34,210 bases of DNA, taken from positions 1 to 34,210 of the forward strand of contig NZ_RKLY01000026.1 of the NCBI RefSeq assembly GCF_004745525.1. Reading direction: 5' to 3'. The notes beneath the pieces are model-generated. The model saw only the letters and a program-made list of their open reading frames with translations, did not search any database and had not been told where the DNA came from. Position 1 is the first letter of the stretch, and every line of letters begins with the position of its first letter. This stretch comes from Companilactobacillus suantsaicola. GTDB taxonomy: Bacteria; Bacillota; Bacilli; Lactobacillales; Lactobacillaceae. The position numbers and the translations under genes were made by a program. Shown here one piece after another: positions 32,186-34,210 of this stretch.

Positions 32186-32398
32186 CTATTTGAAAGCAGT
32201 GTATTTAGATATGTGGTCAGTTTTCAAAATGCGCCCCATCACAGAATGTGTCTTTTCAATACCTGCCTGTTCGCCAGCCACTGTAAGGGATAGTCCTGAT
32301 ATGTATTTCTCAAAGAATACCTTTACTTGACCTGCTGCCTTTTCATCGACAGTAACCACTCCATCTTGAATTTTGTATCCATATGGAATATATGCCAT
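32186..32398 (-). CDS. Short recombinase-associated protein, C-terminally truncated
   Basis: 70 residues: MAYIPYGYKIQDGVVTVDEK, VFFEKYISGLSLTVAGEQAG and IEKTHSVMGRIL. This resembles the 'PYGY' recombinase-domain peptides (short helix-turn-helix) encoded next to large serine recombinases of Tn4451/Tn1549-like elements. It follows the preceding gene directly (TAAATG). The last ~10 residues (HISKYTAFK) come from the junction with the methyltransferase scrap. Confidence 0.6.
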   Translation of the reverse strand: MAYIPYGYKIQDGVVTVDEKAAGQVKVFFEKYISGLSLTVAGEQAGIEKTHSVMGRILKTDHISKYTAFK

Positions 32399-32896
32399 TT
32401 ATCTCACCACCTTTTCTTTCAGGGAAAGACCGCATTTCAAATTGAATGTCAGCTCATCCCTGGAATTTACAATGATGTTCACTACAAATTCTTCAAATAG
32501 TTCTTCCGTGTAGTCACCATTAAAATTATCTGCTGACACATAATTAATGAGGTCCTTTATCTCGTTTGCTCGCAAAACCCCACTCGCAGAGTTCGTTACC
32601 AGGTTTGTTTTTTCGGTAGTAAGATTTTTAATCTCACTATCTAAAACATTTCGTTCCTGATTAAAAAGAGCAGGTTCTAGGAAACCTTTGGACATCAGTG
32701 CAATAAGGGTATTGCGTTCTTCCAATAGTTGCTCCATTAGCTTATCAATAGCGTCCATTCTTTCACGGTCGCTTTCTTCATCGATTTGGCTAACTGACTT
32801 GAAAAGTGGTTCTAGGATTAGCTTATGACTGAAAGCAAGCTTATTCATCATGGTTGTCAATGTGGCTTTGATTTCCCCATCTCGCAAAAACAACAT
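32399..32896 (-). pseudogene. Large serine recombinase, C-terminal fragment
   Basis: 165 residues with the coiled-coil region of large serine recombinases: DRERMDAIDKLMEQLLEERN, NVLDSEIKNLTTEKTNLVTN, and ELFEEFVVNIIVNSRDELTF, ending in a short beta segment. The catalytic N-terminus (YARVS-type) is absent upstream. It shows that the resistance block entered on a recombinase-borne element, now immobile. Confidence 0.75.
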
Positions 32897-33213
32897 GGAG
32901 CAACTTTCTTTATCTTCGATACTATCTCAACATGTGTCGTGGATAAGGTAAGTATGTAAAATGGTATGTGGAACATAGTGATTTGCTGTAAATGATTTGC
33001 TAACTACTTTAGTTCTTTATACAAAGTATAAATCGGATATTTTATTATTTTTTCTTTTATATCTTCTGAGATTAGGTCAAAGTATTTGTCCGCTAAATCA
33101 GAAAGGGGTTCTTTTTTCATCACCTAATGGGTGATGAAGCAGAATACTTTAAAGACTATTAAATCAATGTTAGGAAAGACTATTAGTAAAACTATGAATT
33201 ATTCAGGGTTATC
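32897..33213. other. Interval with two short frames and a palindrome
   Basis: Near 32930 a reverse stretch reads THVEIVSKIKKVAPCCF, perhaps a methyltransferase-end scrap like that at 29476. The palindrome TCATCACC - TAAT - GGGTGATGA (33117-33137) lies between two divergent short frames: the 38-residue ORF at 33004-33120 and a forward MKQNTLKTIKSMLGKTISKT stretch that runs into the IS30 end. No established gene was recognised. Confidence 0.4.
33004..33120 (-). CDS. 38-residue hypothetical ORF
   Basis: MKKEPLSDLADKYFDLISED followed by IKEKIIKYPIYTLYKELK. It is charged and helical, with a weak AGGTG ribosome site four bases upstream inside a palindrome. It may be a fragment of a larger protein. 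Not recognised. Confidence 0.3.
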   Translation of the reverse strand: MKKEPLSDLADKYFDLISEDIKEKIIKYPIYTLYKELK

Positions 33214-33266
33214 GGTAGATTGTAAAATTAATCCGAACGCTGTTCGGATTAATTTTACAATCTACC
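33214..33266. repeat. 53-bp perfect palindrome of two IS30 ends
   Basis: Two 25-base IS30 ends (GGTAGATTGTAAAATTAAT plus CCGAAC) face each other around GCT and read inward without any internal IS sequence. The right half equals the right end of the intact copy at 21117-21150. This is an extreme deletion product or an abutted-ends scar. Confidence 0.9.
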
Positions 33267-33267
33267 A

Positions 33268-33292
33268 TTTACACAAGATATTTTACGCTCTC
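33268..33292. repeat. IS256 end scrap, inverted
   Basis: TTTACACAAGATATTTTACG plus CTCTC is an inverted, slightly diverged copy of the IS256 end that starts at 33298. The two are separated by about six bases (TTATTG). Confidence 0.75.
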
Positions 33293-33343
33293 TTATTGGG
33301 GAGTGTAAAATATTTTGTGTAAATTTCTAAATTAAATTGAAAA

Positions 33344-33403
33344 AGGGAAAGCCTTCCCCGTATGATTAAATCGCTAAACACAATCAAAACGGAGGCTTTC
33401 CCT
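33344..33403 (+). promoter_or_regulatory. RBS-masking hairpin of the IS256 transposase
   Basis: AGGGAAAGCCT (33344-33354) pairs with AGGCTTTCCCT (33393-33403); the second arm and GGAGG ahead of it form the ribosome site of the transposase, whose ATG follows immediately at 33404. Confidence 0.65.
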
Positions 33404-34210
33404 ATGAATCAGTTTAACAAAGAAATTCTTGACGCGCTATCTTCTGACTCTAAAACATCATTAAAAGATGTCTTTCGCAATCAGTTAGAACAAACCGTCA
33501 ATACATTACTTCAAGAAGAATTGTCGGCAGTCTTAGGCTACCAACCTTATGAGCGTAACGACAGTTCCTCTCATGGGGACAACGCCAGAAACGGATCGTA
33601 TCAGCGAACCATCGATACTGAATTTGGACCAATCAATATTACGGTTCCGCGCGATCGTAAGAATAAATTTCGTAACGCTTTATTCGAACCATATTCACGG
33701 CGGACAGATACTCTGGAATCGATGATTATTAAAATGTATTCCAAAGGCATCACAACTCGTGAAATCGCTGATTTAGTTGAGCGCATGTATGGCGATTACT
33801 ATTCACCAACTACCGTTTCAAATATTACTAAGCAAGTTGGCAACTTGGTTGAAGAGTTTCATGACAGGACCTTTAAGCACTCACAGTATGTTTGCGTGTT
33901 CTTAGACGCTACTTATATTCCGCTCAAGCGCGAAACTGTTGAGCGCGAAGCGGTTAATATCGCCATTGGAATTCGTAGTGACGGCGGTAAAGAAGTCTTA
34001 GACTTCTCGGTAGCACCAAACGAAAATGGTGAAGCATGGCGTGAACTACTTGAAAGTTTACGCAATCGAGGAATTGAAAAGGTTCAGTTATTCATCGCCG
34101 ATGGTTTTATTGGGCTCGAAAATGTGATTGCAGAAATTTATCCAACTGCTAAGTTTCAGCGCTGCTTAGTCCATGTGCTTCGTAATCTCACATCACATGT
34201 GCGAAAAAGC
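33404..34210 (+). CDS. IS256-family transposase, N-terminal part
   Basis: 269 codons open to the window edge. MNQFNKEILDALSSDSKTSL starts the protein. RNGSYQRTIDTEFGPINITV precedes the DDE core, with the first two catalytic aspartates in VFLDATYIPLKR and LFIADGFIGLEN, and RCLVHVLRNLTSHV behind. GGAGG is the ribosome site. The C-terminal remainder fits the fragment at 1-383. Direct joining of the window ends is out of frame by two bases, so at least a few bases are missing or these are two copies. Confidence 0.88.
   Translation, partial: MNQFNKEILDALSSDSKTSLKDVFRNQLEQTVNTLLQEELSAVLGYQPYERNDSSSHGDNARNGSYQRTIDTEFGPINITVPRDRKNKFRNALFEPYSRRTDTLESMIIKMYSKGITTREIADLVERMYGDYYSPTTVSNITKQVGNLVEEFHDRTFKHSQYVCVFLDATYIPLKRETVEREAVNIAIGIRSDGGKEVLDFSVAPNENGEAWRELLESLRNRGIEKVQLFIADGFIGLENVIAEIYPTAKFQRCLVHVLRNLTSHVRKS

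Larger units (their letters stand above)
33298..34210 (+). mobile_element. IS256-family element, 5' part
   Basis: Begins with GGGGAGTGTAAAATATTTTG and runs off the window. It matches in type the element whose 3' part is at 1-440. Confidence 0.85.

Noticed and set aside
33131-33322. A 63-codon forward frame
   Set aside because: More than half of it is the IS30 palindrome and the IS256 end scrap; only the first ~27 codons could be native, and they match nothing I know.
1-34210. tRNA or rRNA genes and intact prophage genes
   Set aside because: No cloverleaf-like sequence, rRNA motif or phage structural gene was seen on reading; a covariance search was not possible.

Overview
The window reads as accessory DNA from a low-GC Gram-positive lactic acid bacterium, most likely a plasmid of a Lactobacillaceae species (Lactiplantibacillus, Levilactobacillus or Lacticaseibacillus type). 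The evidence is a RepA_N-type replication gene with in-frame repeats, a ParA plus ribbon-helix-helix partition pair, a MobA/MobL relaxase with an oriT-like region, ISLpl1-like IS30 DNA, and many truncated transposases and resolvases. No tRNA, rRNA or CRISPR array was seen. The two ends carry complementary parts of one IS256-family transposase (C-terminal part at base 1, N-terminal part running off base 34210), so the window is either a nearly closed circle or lies between two direct IS256 copies.

Layout. 1-440: IS256 end. 865-1332: dps. 1361-4560: a deleted IS30 derivative joined to a Tn916 fragment that keeps tet(M) with its whole leader and promoter and the 3' part of orf13. 4576-7535: MazG-like pyrophosphohydrolase, a bacterial aeRF1-like protein, a 31-residue membrane peptide, a DUF536 protein and a lipoprotein. 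7670-8004: topoisomerase and IS630 remnants. 8216-11698: a complete opuC-type osmoprotectant ABC operon. 11845-13105: a decayed IS5-family element that cut off the 5' third of a resolvase. 13202-19825: the plasmid core (parA, parB-like gene, a probable antisense RNA, repA with internal iterons, a DinJ/PemK toxin-antitoxin pair, mobilisation accessory genes, oriT, traA). 20117-21150: a full-length IS30 copy next to an IS3 remnant. 21446-23960: a broken short-chain dehydrogenase and an Asp23/Gls24 envelope-stress operon. 24159-26517: intact resolvase and an ABC-2 exporter pair. 26708-28059: a scrap zone. 28198-32896: a resistance block with lnu(C), an aac(6')-type gene, ant(9), a phosphoribosyltransferase and ant(6), then a split large serine recombinase. 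33214-34210: IS30 and IS256 ends.

Together the genes make a mobilisable element with three kinds of cargo: stress survival (Dps, OpuC, Asp23/GlsB/AmaP, SDR remnant), antibiotic resistance (tetracycline, lincosamides, aminoglycosides, spectinomycin) and stability functions (partition, resolvases, toxin-antitoxin). The resistance block looks imported from streptococcal, enterococcal or clostridial elements. The plasmid core and stress genes look native to lactobacilli. Ends of one IS30 family sit at six or seven module boundaries and suggest that this element drove the assembly and later deletions.

The points most worth a second look are the repA control region (convergent promoters with a terminator-bounded antisense transcript, and 54-bp in-frame iterons), the RBS-masking hairpins found in three unrelated IS families, the IS30-derived scars (a 190-bp internally deleted copy and a 53-bp perfect palindrome), and the MazG plus aeRF1-like gene pair. 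All family names come from reading the sequence and from memory of the families; no database search was run.
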